64,000 nt of DNA from Sabellastarte sp. h YS-2021 (taxonomy: Eukaryota > Annelida > Polychaeta > Sabellida > Sabellidae), in contig OZ024935.1 of the NCBI GenBank assembly GCA_964017235.1, positions 31,289,596-31,353,595 of the forward strand. The letters are read 5' to 3'. How positions within the stretch are numbered: position 1 is the first letter of the stretch; every line of letters starts with the position of its first letter. This document shows positions 10,953-24,499 of the stretch, piece by piece. The notes beneath the pieces were generated by a model, which saw only the letters and a program-made list of their open reading frames with translations, was not told the DNA's origin and made no database searches. The translations under genes were made by a program, and so were the position numbers.

Positions 10953-13900
10953 TAAGATACAAAATAAATATTTTTTTAAGTCACCTGAGTGTTTAACAAT
11001 TTGTGACTAAATTACTTATTTATCATTTTTGTTGTCATCGGCTCAAACCCAGCTCATTTAAAGATGTCAGTTGCCCAAACTTTGACCTGTTAGTTATCTT
11101 GTCAATTACACGATTACAATATAATTTATAATTGTGAAGGTTTTGTGCATATCTTACATACGTGTATATATGAAGTTGTAATGTGCACATCTTACATACA
11201 TGTATATATTGCTACTAATATGAAAGATACACAATTCTACCTTGTAAAGCTCTATATCCATACATTGTTGACAGAGAGAGCCAAACGAATGTCGTTTTGG
11301 TTTATTTCACATAGCAAGAAGCAAAGGGGACTTAATTATAATTATAACCATTGGGATGAGGGTTGTTAAGAAATTCGTAGATCATTCACAACTTTACTTT
11401 AAATAGAAACAGCTCATTTATAACTTTAAAAGACTATCACAATGCTGAATAATGAACTAATATAAGTGTTTTCAACATTTACATGCATCTGAATCACTAC
11501 CACCCAGTAACATTAAAATGTTTTAAATGCTTTAAACCTTTATAAAACGTTTCAAAAACCTATTTCAACCCTAACTCTTGGGTTACAAAATTCTTCCAAG
11601 TAAATGTTTAAACTGTAGTGTTTAAAAACTTTTTATAAACATTTTCTATACAAACGTGCGTTTTTTGTTGCTGAAAACGATTTTTAAACATAAAATTGCT
11701 GAAGAAATGAAGGTTATGCTGGAAATATTCATTTCCAAGCTCCCCTTTCCCAAGACAATGAAAAATAATATGGGATATATAATTTTATTATCATTAATAC
11801 ATAATATTATTTATTTTATTTTAATACAAGATATAAGGCGGTATTTGTAAGTTTGACCATAAGGTCTGTTACCAACAAACAGACAAAAATATGTACACAT
11901 AACATCCCTCCGCAAAAACACTTAAACCCCAATTTCCAAAAGTTACCAAAGCCTGAATCGGGTGAACAAAATTTGCTAACCCGAAAGGCCAAAATTTTAG
12001 AACCTAGGATTTTTGATTGTAAGAAAAGGTGACAGCAAGGCCATAAACCTAGCAACAATAACAGTATGACCAATGTGTATGAGCACACTATGAATACGTG
12101 CACATAAATATGTAATTTTGTAACCCTGTCACTCAAGTAGGAAACAGACACCTTGTAAACATAAACCTTCTCCCAAAATATAAATAATTTACAACCCCGA
12201 GTTTTCCTTATAACCCAGCAACTGTCGGGTGCACAAATGACTTTGCTAACCCGAAGCAAGTCACAAAAATATTTTTTTAAGAATTTTAAAAACTTCCCAA
12301 TTAATAGGTGACAGAGAAGCCATGCACAGTATTAGTAGTTTACTTGAACTTTCAAAGCAAAAACACGTGGCTTAGTATGAAAATGAGTTGTATTGTATAC
12401 TTTGCAGAATGAAAAATGCAAAATATGCAAAATATAATCCGCCAATAATAAAACACATAAAATAATTAAAACACGTGACTCGCTAAAAATACACAAATAC
12501 TACATCAAAGATTGCTGATGAAATGAAGTTTATGCTGGAAATATTATTCAAACAGTCGTCATGAAATGTTTGACAAACAGTACACATAAAACGTTTAAAC
12601 AACATTTGTTGACAATGTTTTGTAAATGTCTGCTGTGAACATGTTTTTCAAACATTTAATAGCAACTGGTTTTCTTACCCACCAATTTAAAACTTTTCTA
12701 TCAAGTTTTGAAACATTCTATCACAAACATTTTTCTGTACCCATACTTTCATAATTTTTATCAAACGTTTACCTTCAAACATTTGTTAAGATGGCGCTGA
12801 GCAATAATAGGGGATTATAGAGGACTTTGTCAAAAATAACCCACATGTAACCTGTAAAAGTAAGAATTGAATGGGGGCACAGTTTATAAGTCACTATCTT
12901 ACAATTTAGGCATCAAAGTAATATTTTCATTGGTGATCAACTCAAAAAAACATATTGAATTTGACTTCTGACCCCAATTAAGATTAATATTGCTAAGCAA
13001 TGCCAATGTAATATCTCTCAGACATTATTATGTTCATTTTAAATGTTTTTCTAACATTTGTTATTAAACATTTAATAAACAGTATACATAAAACATTTTA
13101 AAAACATTCTATTACAAATCGTTTTTGTACCCATCATTTTTCAACCTTAGCCAAATGTTCCCTTTTACATGTTTGGAAAACTCAAAAATGTTTACTTGGC
13201 AAAATCAAACCATCAGTTCCTTGTACTATTGTGGTCATTACCTGATATTTTAATCAAAACCTGTCCAAAACTTTCTGAGTGATTCTGCAGACAAATTTAC
13301 AAACAAACACCTGTCAGATTTAATTTATCACCAGCCGTGAAATGGGGAGCACTCTTTTTAAAGTAAAAAGTTTTACTTATTCTTGATGGCTGAAATTTGA
13401 GATGGTAACTTTCTGTGGTTCCAATCAGTGTTTGAGTGGTTGGATTTTGCTTTTGTACAATTGTAATTAAATTTACTTTTGAATAAATTATCCAGTTATA
13501 GATATAATCTGTAGGTTTCCTTCAACATACTGGAAAGTGAATCAAACATAAGCCAAAGCTACCGTTTTACAACATCAAGTGAAATATTTATAGAGATAAC
13601 ATCAAATATTAATAATAATATATAACAACATCAAATGTTTATAGAGATAACATTAAAATCATAAAGTACTGGAATGTCTTTACAACACACTTTTAGTAAA
13701 AAGTGATTCATGCGTTAGATCAGTGTGTGGATTTGAGTTGAGTGATTTAAGGGACCTAAGTGATCGGACGTGATCTTTTCTATTCGGGTTACATTACACC
13801 AAGTGATCCTACAGAGAAACACAATCACTTCGGTCATTCCTAGGTTGGGGTTTGGGGCTCTCATCTTTAAATTCTAAATCTTTTCTATTTTCTGTATCAT

Positions 13901-14806
13901 TCTCATTTGTAACTAAATCTCACACAAAATTTTAAAAAATTCATCACTCATCTGACAAATGTCAAGTCTACTCCCATAAAAATCAAGTTTAAGGCCACCT
14001 TAAACTCTCCAAAGTTATTCCAAATTTCAGTTTTACATTTTTTACATTTTGACCTTAACTCAATGTAAGCCTGGAGCTAAGGCCACCCTAAACATTTTAT
14101 ACACATTGGACTCTTAACACATCATCTTCCATAAGGTGGCCTTAAGCTTTTGCATAGATATGCTCTGTGAATCATGAATATGTAAATTTCATGAATATCA
14201 TATCATGTAAAGTTGAGTTAATGCATTATAGTGACTTATGTTACGTATATGTACTAAAATGTATATAAAATTTAGAATATTAGTTGTTATATATAATAAC
14301 AAATTAATTTCCCCACATGGGGTTTTTTATTGGCTTGTATCCAACTGGAGGCAATGAGAGAAACACAATCACTTCGGTCTTGATTTAAGTGACCGAAGTG
14401 ACTGTGACTGTTTCCCTACTGTAGCCCTACTGTAGCGCATTTAACATAACTTTCAGTTACAAGCTTTAGTACCAAGTTAAGTAATATTTAGCTGGAATTA
14501 AAAGGAGTGTTTTTACATGTCATCAAATATAAAGGAAATAATATTTTATGTTACATGAATACAAATTGCTTACATGGTTCCCTCCTGTGACAATTATTTC
14601 ATCTACAACAATATGAAATAACACTGACGAAATTTTAAACATCTATAAATAGCCCACATATAAGTTTTGTTGCAATACGGATCCAAACCTGAAGTGGGGA
14701 GTTAGAGTGTACTTAATGAGCCAATTGGAGCAATGTCACAATGGCTGCTAATAAAACTGTTCCTTCGAGTTCCCGTTCATTTGCTGCAATATGAAATCAC
14801 TAAACA
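10953..14806. other. AT-rich intergenic DNA with degenerate repeats
   Basis: No gene supported. 11930-12330 holds two diverged copies of a unit of about 245 bp, both with TTTGCTAACCCGAA. 11480-11720 and 12530-13210 hold AAACATTT/AAACGTTT-rich repeats, each near a shared ATGCTGGAAATATT block. 13720-14420 carries GAGAAACACAATCACTTCGG twice and short inverted AAGGCCACC blocks. Confidence 0.4.
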
Positions 14807-15222
14807 CTAACAACAATTACATGAAAACATTCCACACAAACAACCTTTTTCTTCCTCATTTTTTGTATTCTTAAAAAAGCAGCATTGTACAATTGCCGCA
14901 ACGATAGTAAGCATACCCAGTAAGACAAAAAAGAAAACTGAAAGATCTGTCAACAAACATATTTCTGTCAAAACCAACAAAGTTACCCAGGAACAAAACA
15001 AAAATATGACTGGATTCGGACAAACCCAACTAGGTTCCTTTTGTTGGCAGATCAGAATTAGGTGACTGACCCAATATAAAAACCCAGTGAATGCAAATAT
15101 CATGGATGCAAAATTGCCAAATACCAAATCCACTGTCAAATCAAGGATGATGGTGAGGAAAAGGTCATACACCAATTTGCACTTGTCAAAACCACAGCAC
15201 TTCTGTTCAGACATGACTGCCG
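14807..15222 (-). CDS. Four-helix membrane protein with Cys-rich C terminus, paralogue A
   Basis: On the minus strand a 3' splice site (ATTTTCAG) precedes the exon at 15222. The first ATG is at 15214 and the frame runs to TAG at 14807, giving 135 residues in one coding exon; a 5' UTR exon is expected upstream. The protein has a short Cys-rich N terminus (MSEQKCCGF), four strongly hydrophobic segments and a tail with clustered cysteines (GCLCGMFSCNCC) that could be acylated. Length, helix number, tail and splice structure match the gene at 24500-24957, and blocks such as LxxDLxxxxxLDL align by eye, so the two are probably paralogues. I do not recognise the family. It may be an integral membrane adaptor or a MARVEL-like or tetraspan-type protein; no function is claimed. 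Confidence 0.55.
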
Positions 15223-15469
15223 CTGAAAATACAATGTATTTACCTGGGAAATAAACAGAAGGTATATGGTTCATGCATGTAATTTGTATGTAAGTTGTTT
15301 CATTACAACTTAAAAAGTCATGCGTGGAAATATTGTCATTTCTTTGGAAAGAAGAGAATATTTTCTAAATGCCTTTCAAAAGTTCCTAAAATATATGTCA
15401 TCAGGAATTTAATCTAGTTATGATTGCAGGCATATATTAAGGAACTCTGGACTGCTAAAGTTTTTTTAA

Positions 15470-15935
15470 GTTGACTAATCTGAATGTACCAGTAAGTTAA
15501 ATTGAATGTACAAATTAATAATTTGAACATACCAGTTAGCTAACTTGAATGTCCAAGTTAGATCACTTGAATATACACGTTAGCTAACTGAAATATACCA
15601 GTTAGTAACTGGAGGTTAACCTACTTGAATGTACCAGTTACCTAACTTGAATATATGAGTTCACCAATTTGAAAATATAATTTAGTAACTGGAATACACG
15701 AGTTAGTAACTTGTAACCAGTTAACTCACTTGAAAATACATGACAACTAGCTTCAATATACGAGTTAGTATCTGGAATATACCAGTTAGTAGCTTGAATA
15801 TTCAGGTTAGTAAATTATATATTTCAGTTAGTAACTTTAATATTCCGCTTACTAACTTGTATATTCAGGTATGCTAACTCACACGTTCAGTTACTAACCG
15901 GTAGTTACTCAAATATTCAAGTTAGTAAAATAAAA
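15470..15935. repeat. Irregular minisatellite built on GTTAGTAACTTGAATATACC
   Basis: A degenerate array with units of about 20-30 bp. AGTTAGTAACT-like and GAATATACC-like words alternate throughout, and many units contain a short inverted repeat (AGTTA..TAACT). Non-coding. Confidence 0.75.
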
Positions 15936-16009
15936 CAAAACTTTCAGCCCTTCCATTGTATATAAAATGAGAAGCAGAATTTTGTTGTATTGTATTTATA
16001 ATCAGCGCA

Positions 16010-16300
16010 ATATCTCCATGTACTACAGGACTCAAGGGGCTATAAGACCCATTTAACTGCACAAGTACAGCCCAACTTTCAAGTTACTGACATGCCCCAA
16101 ACTGAAAACAGAGCGAGCCTCAAGAATGACCATTTATCAACGTTCTTGAAGTTCTTAAGCCTGCCATTGGGGATAGGACCCAATGACATTTTAAGTGGTC
16201 ATCTGAACCACTATGTATCTGCTTGTACCTGGGTTTGAACCTATTTCCTCTGTGCTCCTAGGCGAGTGTGTTAAACACTAGGCCAGAGTGGCAGGTAAAT
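16010..16300 (-). mobile_element. Possible decayed SINE
   Basis: The minus strand begins TGCCACTCTGGCCTAGTG and has a B-box-like AGGTTCAAACCC about 50 bases on, like the A/B-box layout of the other SINEs. The body beyond is different or badly diverged, so it may be another SINE family. Confidence 0.4.
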
Positions 16301-16309
16301 GGACTATTT

Positions 16310-17329
16310 TATTATGATATACGTATATCAAGAAATATATAAATACAAAACAAAAACACCAAATACCAATATATTTTTGAGAAATAGCAGTGAATTGCAA
16401 TACTTTCAAATAAAATATGTAAAAAACATCAATTGATTAAATTAACAGAAAGATATTTCACCAATGAACCACTTTGAAGAAGGTTAACATTCCCATATAA
16501 TCCACGTGACATACTTCACTGGCTATGCAGTTTCACTTTTAACGATGTAAAATAATTTTTATTGATTGTTAATCCTTAATTATGTTGCCATATTTCACCA
16601 AACTATACTAACTACTTGTAACTACTTGTAAGAATATATTATCGCTTAGCAATAAAATACCTTTAATTAATCCAAAGGTTGTAGAAAATCCTGCAAGTAA
16701 AATGACTTCTCAACATATGACCAGTACTAATGACGGGAAGACGTGAAATGCAGAAAAGTACTTGCTACTGATCCTTCATTGACATACTACACAAAGGAAT
16801 CATTACAGCCAATAGGAATGTGACTTGTGTTGTATCCATGTGGTTATAAGCCTTGGACCAAATAAAAGGAAATGAGTCATTCCCTTGGCAATTTAAAATT
16901 TTCACATCTATAAATACTTCTGTCACATTTTTTATCCAAACATTTTTGGTATCATAGAGTTCCTGGCAACACAATAAACTAATAATCATAGTTTAGAAGT
17001 ATGACATAAATATTGTTGAGATTAAATGACTTTCACAGAATGGTACCTTTTTGTTGTTATTGTTACGGTTTGCCACAACACCATTACAACTGATAACTTG
17101 GTCATAATAAACTTACCGTAAAAACTTAAAAAATTGTAAGTAACTCCCAACCCTCCTACCAGCTTTCAATAACAATAGAATAACCAAATATATGATACAG
17201 GTTTTAGCTTTACTGATGTAACTTTTTACGTCATTTTTTTACTTTACCTCTCAATCTTGAGTGGGATAGAATTGTAATAAAAATTTAAGTCTATCACCTA
17301 AAATGATCTGGAAAAGTCTTAAAATACTT
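16310..17329. other. Non-coding, nothing recognised
   Basis: AT-rich sequence. The minus-strand frame at 16765-16989 has no family features and no clear splice borders. Confidence 0.35.
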
Positions 17330-17334
17330 GTCAC

Positions 17335-18246
17335 TGTTACATATATAGGCACTGTGTCTGTGCATTGTTTGATCTAAACTTTACATATATGTATTAACAT
17401 TTAAAGTAAGGGAGTTATTGATTTTGTGTTATGTAGTACTGGTGTTTATTGATCTATTTATAGACTGGGGGGAATCCCTCTAGGCTAACCCCAGTGATGC
17501 TATTAATAGATTTGGGGAAACCCTATATGCTACCTGTAGGTTCTAGAACTTCCTCACTGCCTCTGGTGACAGCTGTTATGCTCTATAAGATTCTAGAATT
17601 TCTGTAAGTATATGTAAGGACTGTACATCTGACCACAAATTAACTTAGTATTCGCTGGCTATAAGGAATGCTATTGTGTCTTAGAATTAACATTCAAGTG
17701 GATATAAACTACTTGTGTTGTTGTTAACTTTTACTGGGGTGAACTGGATACAGTCTCTGGATAGTTTTGTTGTACTTTGGATATTGTGCATTGATATACC
17801 AGGGAGTGGATTTACTGCATTTTGGACACTGTCCATATCTTGGAGCAGACAGTACAGTTATGCAAACTCTCTGAATACCTCTATACAGACATTTTGTGAA
17901 ATTGGATATCAAAAGGATGACAGGATAAAGACATTTTGTGTTATCGAACATTGGACAGATCACAGGATACAGATATCTGTGTGTTAATGCACATTGGACG
18001 GATCACAGGACAGATCACAGGACAGATTGCTGGATACAGTGGATAAATTTAACTGTCAGTTAGAGTGGTCAGGTCAGACAGGTTTCATTATTGTATCATT
18101 GTATGTACTATTGAGAGCATACCAGTTGACTGTAATCATTATTTTTAATTGTTAAATAAATTTGTTAAGTTAAACTTTTTGTCTTTTCCTGTTGCAACTT
18201 AAAAGCAACTGATAATTGCTACCGTGCTTGCCCCATGACCGTAACA
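17335..18246 (+). mobile_element. Solo LTR of the same retrotransposon family
   Basis: Begins TGTTACATATATAGGC and ends GACCGTAACA, and aligns along its length with the minus-strand reading of the 5044-10948 LTRs. Shared blocks include TTTAAAGTAAGGGAGTTATT, CACTGTCCATATCTTGGAGC and GCTACCGTGCTTGCCC. GTCAC flanks both sides (17330-17334 and 18247-18251), a perfect 5-bp target duplication. No internal region is present, as expected after LTR-LTR recombination. It is clearly diverged, so older. The ORFs inside are not genes. Confidence 0.9.
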
Positions 18247-18251
18247 GTCAC

Positions 18252-20239
18252 CTAATTATTAAATTCAATTCTATTTCACTATAGCGCATAACCTATTGGC
18301 AGTAAATTAAAAAGCTTGCATATTGTTATGATTTTATAACACTTTAGGCTTTAGTAACTTGATCTGCTTCACTTCATTAATTATAGAAGTTGATACATAC
18401 ATGTATAACACATATTTTGTGATCAATACTTCTTTGGCAAACAATGCTTCTATTTGCTTGCCACAACAAAACAAACAATCATTATAATACCGAATTGATT
18501 ACTGGAGAAAAACATGAATATGTGTATTAATTCATGTAACATGTCTACATATATAGCTGTACCAAACCTGCTTAATTTGGTGTTCTTGAAGTTTTAAATT
18601 CATGCTATCAAAATAGCATTTATTTGCAAGTCGTCAATCAAAACTATGAGAGCTAAATTTTGACAGAACTAATAAAAGTTTTAAATTAACATGGATAAAT
18701 TTCATTGGAAAAAATAGAAAATGTAAGAAGAAAAAAGTACAGCAACTGTTAAAAATGGACGCATCAACAATCACAGTCAGTAAGTAAATATACCCAGACA
18801 ACACCTATCCAAGCTGGAGTCACAAGCTTCATGTCTTTGTAGGACGTCTTCTGCAGGACATATCTGACACAACATGGAACATGATTTGTGTCAGGGATGT
18901 TTTTTAATATTTGAAAACCTCCCACTAGTCTTCTCAAGCCAGAATAAAATGTACACATTGGTGGGTAAAGAAGGGGCAGGATGGATAAATGGGGAGGGCT
19001 CATTCTTCAACATGCACTCGTCAGACACGAGGCATCTGCTTAAACCATAAGGTATCATCAACTGAAAAGCAAACATGTACAGAAAATGACTACCCGGTAA
19101 GTGTGATCTTGGCATTACCTGAAACCTCTGAACAAAATATGATCACATTTGTTTTTCTGCATATTGTACTCTAACATGAAATGCCAGCGGAATTGTCCAG
19201 CAACTAGTAACTAAGCTTACTTAACTGACATATTTAAAGTACCAGATAATTATATCTCTGGTATAAGATTTGAGTATGAGTAATGCCGTGTGAGTTTGGG
19301 GTCATGTGGCAAGACTTGTTTTTACTAAAGGTGATATCTTATGGTGCTTTCACATTATCACTTTTATAGTTTTACATATTTTCTTCAAGAAAGACATATA
19401 CAAACATTGCATTCATAGGTCATAAAAATGTGACTTTTAAGCAATTACTACAATTGCATATATATTTTTACTTAGTAGAAGGCACATTTTTTTAAATGCT
19501 GCCATAATACATAACATATATATTCAATGTTTGCTTTTTAACTTCATCATTCAATGTTGGTATATTGTCATAATATTTGTATAGTGTAACACAGCTCATA
19601 GATGAAAAGGATGAAACACGCAGGGTGAAAAGAAACCATTCTTTTACCAGAGATTGAAAGATATTTTTGCATATGGAATATGTTCAGATAAAGTTGCTTT
19701 GAAGTACCAATAAATGTGAAACCTAATCACTAGAAGAATAACATTTATGGCTCAAAAGTATTTTGTTGTTCGTTTCTAGATATATTTAGTTCAAATCTTG
19801 AGCCACCGTTTTACATTATTTTATAATTCTAAAGCTTTATAACATTAGGAAGATGACTGGCTTATACTTTCTTGAGAGTTTCACATAACTGCCATGCTTT
19901 AAAATTTTGAATTTTAAACTTGTTCAGATAATAATTAGTGATAAGATAACAACTATTGAAAGCAAATTTTACGTCCAGACATCTAGGTGCCGGGTAGTTC
20001 AGCCCTAAGGGACCCTATTTTTGGTTTGTTAAAATATTAGTATAACCCTGTCTTAATTATCTATTGGCTAGTGTCTGGTCACCTTGGGGCTTGACCATAC
20101 ATTCGGCCATTTCTAACTTAGACGTGACAGGGCTGACATTGGAATTTCTAGAAGCCAGATTTTACTTCTGATGATATTTAGCTGCAACATCCACTTGTCA
20201 GTATAATTTGCGTTCTGTTGGCCAGGAAATAGTACAGTT
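18252..20239. other. Non-coding; unexplained protein-like minus frames at 18764-19115
   Basis: Mostly AT-rich. Between 18764 and 19115 two minus-strand frames with a pyrimidine-rich AG look partly coding (for example KLVTPAWI) but stay open only by switching frame. This may be a relic exon or transposon piece. Confidence 0.3.
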
Positions 20240-20244
20240 ACCTG

Positions 20245-21520
20245 TGGAGCTGCATATGGCGGACTACAGTACCTTTATGAAAGATCTGCTGGCATCACAG
20301 AAACCTTCAGTATCCGGGCAAGTGTCAGATAATGAATCTTCTATCACCAATTCTGATTGTGAGGTATTAATCATGATCATGAACATGATTCCTGTAATGA
20401 AGGTATAAGGCATGAAAAATCCATCAAAAGTTCGGATCCGACAATGTCGGACACACATAGTATTTCACAGCAAGCTACTAACATGCAAATCCTTGCACAG
20501 TTGCAATCAAAGTTTTGTGAAAAAAGCACTGATACCTATAAAATTAAGAACAAAAGTGTCAAACCAAGGTTAGCTCACAACCAGCGCTCACACCTACCCC
20601 TGTTCACCAAAGTAGTTGTATCAATGACCTACAAAGCTTGAGGCAAGATGTTACTTTACAAATGCAAGTTGAGAAACGTCTTCAGGAACTGGCTTCCTTA
20701 AATGAGACAGGTACAAAAGTTAAATCTTTAGGGGGGCTGTTGAGGTTTTAATTACCAACCGTGTCAAGTGGCCACATGAGTACATTCTCTCTGGTAATTC
20801 AAAAGAAAGAATCTCCTATGATCAGTTATCTATCATTCAATGGGTGGCTGGTTTTGGTCGCACCATGAAGGAAGAAAAAGTCCAGAAATTAAGATTCTAT
20901 GCTTGACTATTTGGTTTCTTTGTTTGGTTTCTTGTTTGATGGAAATGACTTTTCCTAGGATGCGGCCAAGGCCAGCCACGCTGTCCTCCTATGTAGGATG
21001 GAACAGGGAGAAATAAAGAGTTATACTAAAGTTGAGAAAACTGATAGAATTAGGTGGGCCAATGCTCAGAGGCACAGTTACCCTGCTCTAAATACACAAA
21101 ATTCAAAGAAAGTGAGTAAAAAACAATGCCCTGCATTTATTATAATTAAGGTACATTTAACCAGCCCAGAACTCATGAGACCAAAGGCATTGTATACAGA
21201 CACATCTGTTCTACCTGTTTTGCCAATGGGAAAGCTTTCAAGCACAGTGAAGCGGATTGCAAAAACAAACTAAAAAAATTGTCAAAAACGAATAATCTTG
21301 GGTGCTACCCAGAGCACTCACACTTATTCTTTAAAATTGTTTTTAATTCAAACATCCTTAAAGTTACGTCAGAGAGCTATGTGCACAAGGACAAAGCATT
21401 CAATTGGTACAACAAATGGGCTAGTTTCAGGAATACAACACCTGATCTCCAAAACCCAAATTTGTGCATTACGAACGGAAAACAATGCCCTTGCATAACA
21501 TAAAGAATGTACCCGTCTCA
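20245..21520 (+). pseudogene. Decayed gag-like ORF1 of a DIRS-type retroelement
   Basis: Fragments in shifting frames read as one protein. A low-complexity N-terminal part begins MADYSTFMKDLL (about 20254). A conserved-looking core WPHEYILSG..YDQLS..QWVAGF follows at 20748-20905, then DAAKASHAVLLCRMEQGE at about 20960-21010. A Cys/His block, CSTC then HSEADC, lies at 21207-21260. At least three frameshifts and stops break it. The core and Cys/His module resemble ORF1 (gag) of tyrosine-recombinase retroelements in marine invertebrates, as far as I recall. No RT follows within 2 kb. The copy is dead; DIRS attribution is an inference. Confidence 0.5.
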
Positions 21521-22239
21521 CTCAACAATAGTACAATAATGTGATTTTGTAGGGCATTGTAGGTTTTTATAGGTACTTCATGCATCATTATTGCTCTCGG
21601 GCCGTTAGGCTAAGGCATATCAGGAGGTGGATCCAGACAAGCTAGGATGTTCTGCCATATAGGTCTAACCAACCCGTCATTTTCCTGATCTACAGTTGCC
21701 ATGCCTTGCCTTCCCTCAGGTTCGGTTGTGGCCAGCTCCAGTGGACGACCCCCACAGAAATTAACAGCTGAGAGGGAAAACACACTGACTGTGCAAACAG
21801 AGACTGTGACTGTGCTGACAAGATGTTAAAAAGACTTACTTCGGATTGGATCAAATATAGAGCATAGTGGTGTGCAGTAAAATAACATTAGATTAAAAGC
21901 AAACCATGAAAAAAAACACAAAAAAATTACAAATAGTTCAATATCATTGTTTCTACTACCCAGACTGGTACTTCAACTCCTTCAACATCTCAGTAGTAGG
22001 TCCGCGTAGTGCCAAGTATTAAACCCGTAACCTGTTTAAAGGCGCAGTTCTATTACTAAAATATAAAGGGGTGATGGGTAAGAACTCGATACTTTAAAAT
22101 CCAAGATTCTAATGAGATAGCAATTAAAATGGGGCGAAAAAAACAGTATTTAGGCAGAACACTACTGAGAGGTACAAGTGGCAGACGTCACAAGGGACAT
22201 GTTGTGCAAAAACACATAGCAATAAGTTCAAAGTTGCTC
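21521..22239. other. Non-coding, nothing recognised
   Basis: No gene seen. The short + strand frames up to 21503 belong to the decayed gag-like region or are shadows. Confidence 0.35.
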
Positions 22240-22350
22240 TTTCAAGTCCAGGTTCATAGGCCTCTGCATTATCACTTGTGGGGGTCGAAAAGACAACACA
22301 GAGTTGACAATCTGTGATCAGATGCCAAGCCTACTAACCACTGAGTCCGC
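22240..22350 (-). mobile_element. SINE fragment
   Basis: The minus strand matches the head of the SINE at 10603-10759, from the A-box-like TCAGTGGTTAGTAGGCTTGG through GCATCTGATCACAG to a degraded B box near 22285. The 3' body is missing or unrecognisable. Confidence 0.6.
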
Positions 22351-24499
22351 ATAACAATAAGCAACATGGTTAAAAGCTTCTATTGGAACGTGGTAACAAG
22401 CCTCAACAAGTAAATATGTTATTCTGACTTTTGCTGTAAACTGCTATTGTCAAAACAATGTGGATACTATTGAAAGGTTTCTTTATACACCCAAATAACA
22501 TTATTGCTCTAAAATATTGTTTTTCCCCAAATAATGTGGATACATAAGGTTTCGCTGTATGGATCTGAATGGTGAACTTGTAAAAGATGTTGCACAAAAT
22601 TGTGAAGCCACATTTCATTACCTGTAAGTACTGTAACTTAATCCCTATATTTAGACATTTTATTATTTGATATAAGAAAATACAGTTAATGATAAATGGA
22701 AGAAACGCATATATTTTGTGCCTGATTAAAAGTGATTTTGAGTATTTATACTTTCTATTGTGTTGGATATAGTTTCGTCATGCATGATGTACATGGATGT
22801 GCAATTGATGTTCATAATTAATTAATTAATCAATAATTTTGTTATTTGTCTAAACATTATTACTGTTTTGTGAATGTTTATGCATGACAATTTTCTCGCC
22901 GAACCGAAAATATTAGATTCAAGACTAAGCCTGAGATGAGACTAAGACATTTCATACTTGCCTCATCTGGATTATATAATGGTGAAAATGTTACACCCAA
23001 TCTATGAAATTTCCCTTTAAGTGATACATGCAAGCCACAAAGGAATAAATTTCCCATTGTCTAACTTCAATTCTAAATTATTGTTCTCAAATTTACAAAC
23101 ATTTTGACAATTGGAAATATATAAATTCAACCGCCATAATTTGAAACTTTATTAATATTTGAATCCAAACATTTATTATATAAAACATATATTTAATCAA
23201 ATTTGCCTTTTATTCATAAAAGTGTACTTATATCTGGAAGTTTAAGTGTAAATAATTGAAATAAAAGGAAATGAATTATCAAGGAAGCAGTTATATGTTG
23301 TGTGGATTGTGATTGTGTGAAAGGAAAATACATTAGACTGGATTATGAACAATCAAAGAACTACTACTCAATCATGTTGTCCAATGCCCACGCTATTGTC
23401 GGATAAGGCAACTAAATGCCACACCTCTTGTATTCTTACGAGGAACAATTATTAGCAAAGCAAGACTCTAACAAAGTTAAAAGTGACATAACACAAATTC
23501 AAATGGAAGATTATGTTGTCTGTTGAAATTCATAGTGTAGAGATAACACAGTTGCACCATTCAAAATGGCTTATGTGTGGGAAAGTTAACATTGGACAAT
23601 AAGACAGCATTGTGTGGTTCATAATAGTGACATTTTTGAAAAACATCCTGGTCCTGTCACTTCAACTTACCACATTATGCGATGTTAACCACCACCAACC
23701 TAACTCCTCCCCCAACCACTCGTCCTCCAAAACCACAATTTCCAACACACGTTGTATATATTGGTATATTTGGAGAAGTGGTTGACCTCGCAGTGTAATG
23801 AAGATTAAAACAAGTTAAACTAGTTAAATAATTTACATTCCCTGTTATTTTATTGCTGATCTCGTTTCATAGACAATACACAGTCTGTACTATATATTCA
23901 GCAGTGTGCGACAGAAAAAAAGTATTATAATAAATAAAATACATTTGCATAAGTACAAAACAAACAGATCAATAGCTTTCGGAAAGATTTCAATTTGTTC
24001 TCCTTTAACAATCATGTTTAAGTGAGCAATAACAACACAAAGGTCCCAAACTGACACATTCCATAACACATTTTGCACAAATTTCCAATATTTTATCAAC
24101 TTAAAATCTGTGACTGTAGCTCACAGTTTTTTACTGTAATATCATATCCCGAAAAATCAATTTCCTTTGTATAATTATAGACTATCACATACTTTCCTGC
24201 ATTTGTAATTTACTTATCCTACCCACAAAATAAATAGATTTAAACTGAATTAGAATCATAACAAAGGTATAGGTTTTACAAAATTTTAATTTTTACACAC
24301 AGCTTAGTCATGCAATAGTTCAAAACCAATTTATTTCTATTTATACTATAAACATGCTCACAACAAATTCTGGCAGTTGTTTGACCAAGTCTTAACAATA
24401 ATATCTCTACTGGGGTTGTTTCGAAGATTTGGGACTATTTGTGAATCCAGTTATGACAATCAGTGACAGTGATATTTTGTTAAAGGTTTTCCCAAACTG
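22351..24499. other. AT-rich intergenic DNA
   Basis: No supported gene. The minus-strand frame at 23890-24099 is hydrophobic but has no splice context. AATAAA in minus sense near 24327-24332 could serve the gene at 24500-24957. Confidence 0.35.

Noticed and set aside
16765..16989. 74-residue minus ORF
   Set aside because: No similarity to the membrane protein paralogues and no splice context.
18764..19115. Protein-like minus frames with a possible BRCT-like KLVTPAWI
   Set aside because: Needs frame switching and too little matches to name a domain.
23890..24099. Hydrophobic 69-residue minus ORF near paralogue B
   Set aside because: Considered as a third paralogue or extra exon, but lacks the Cys tail and splice signals.
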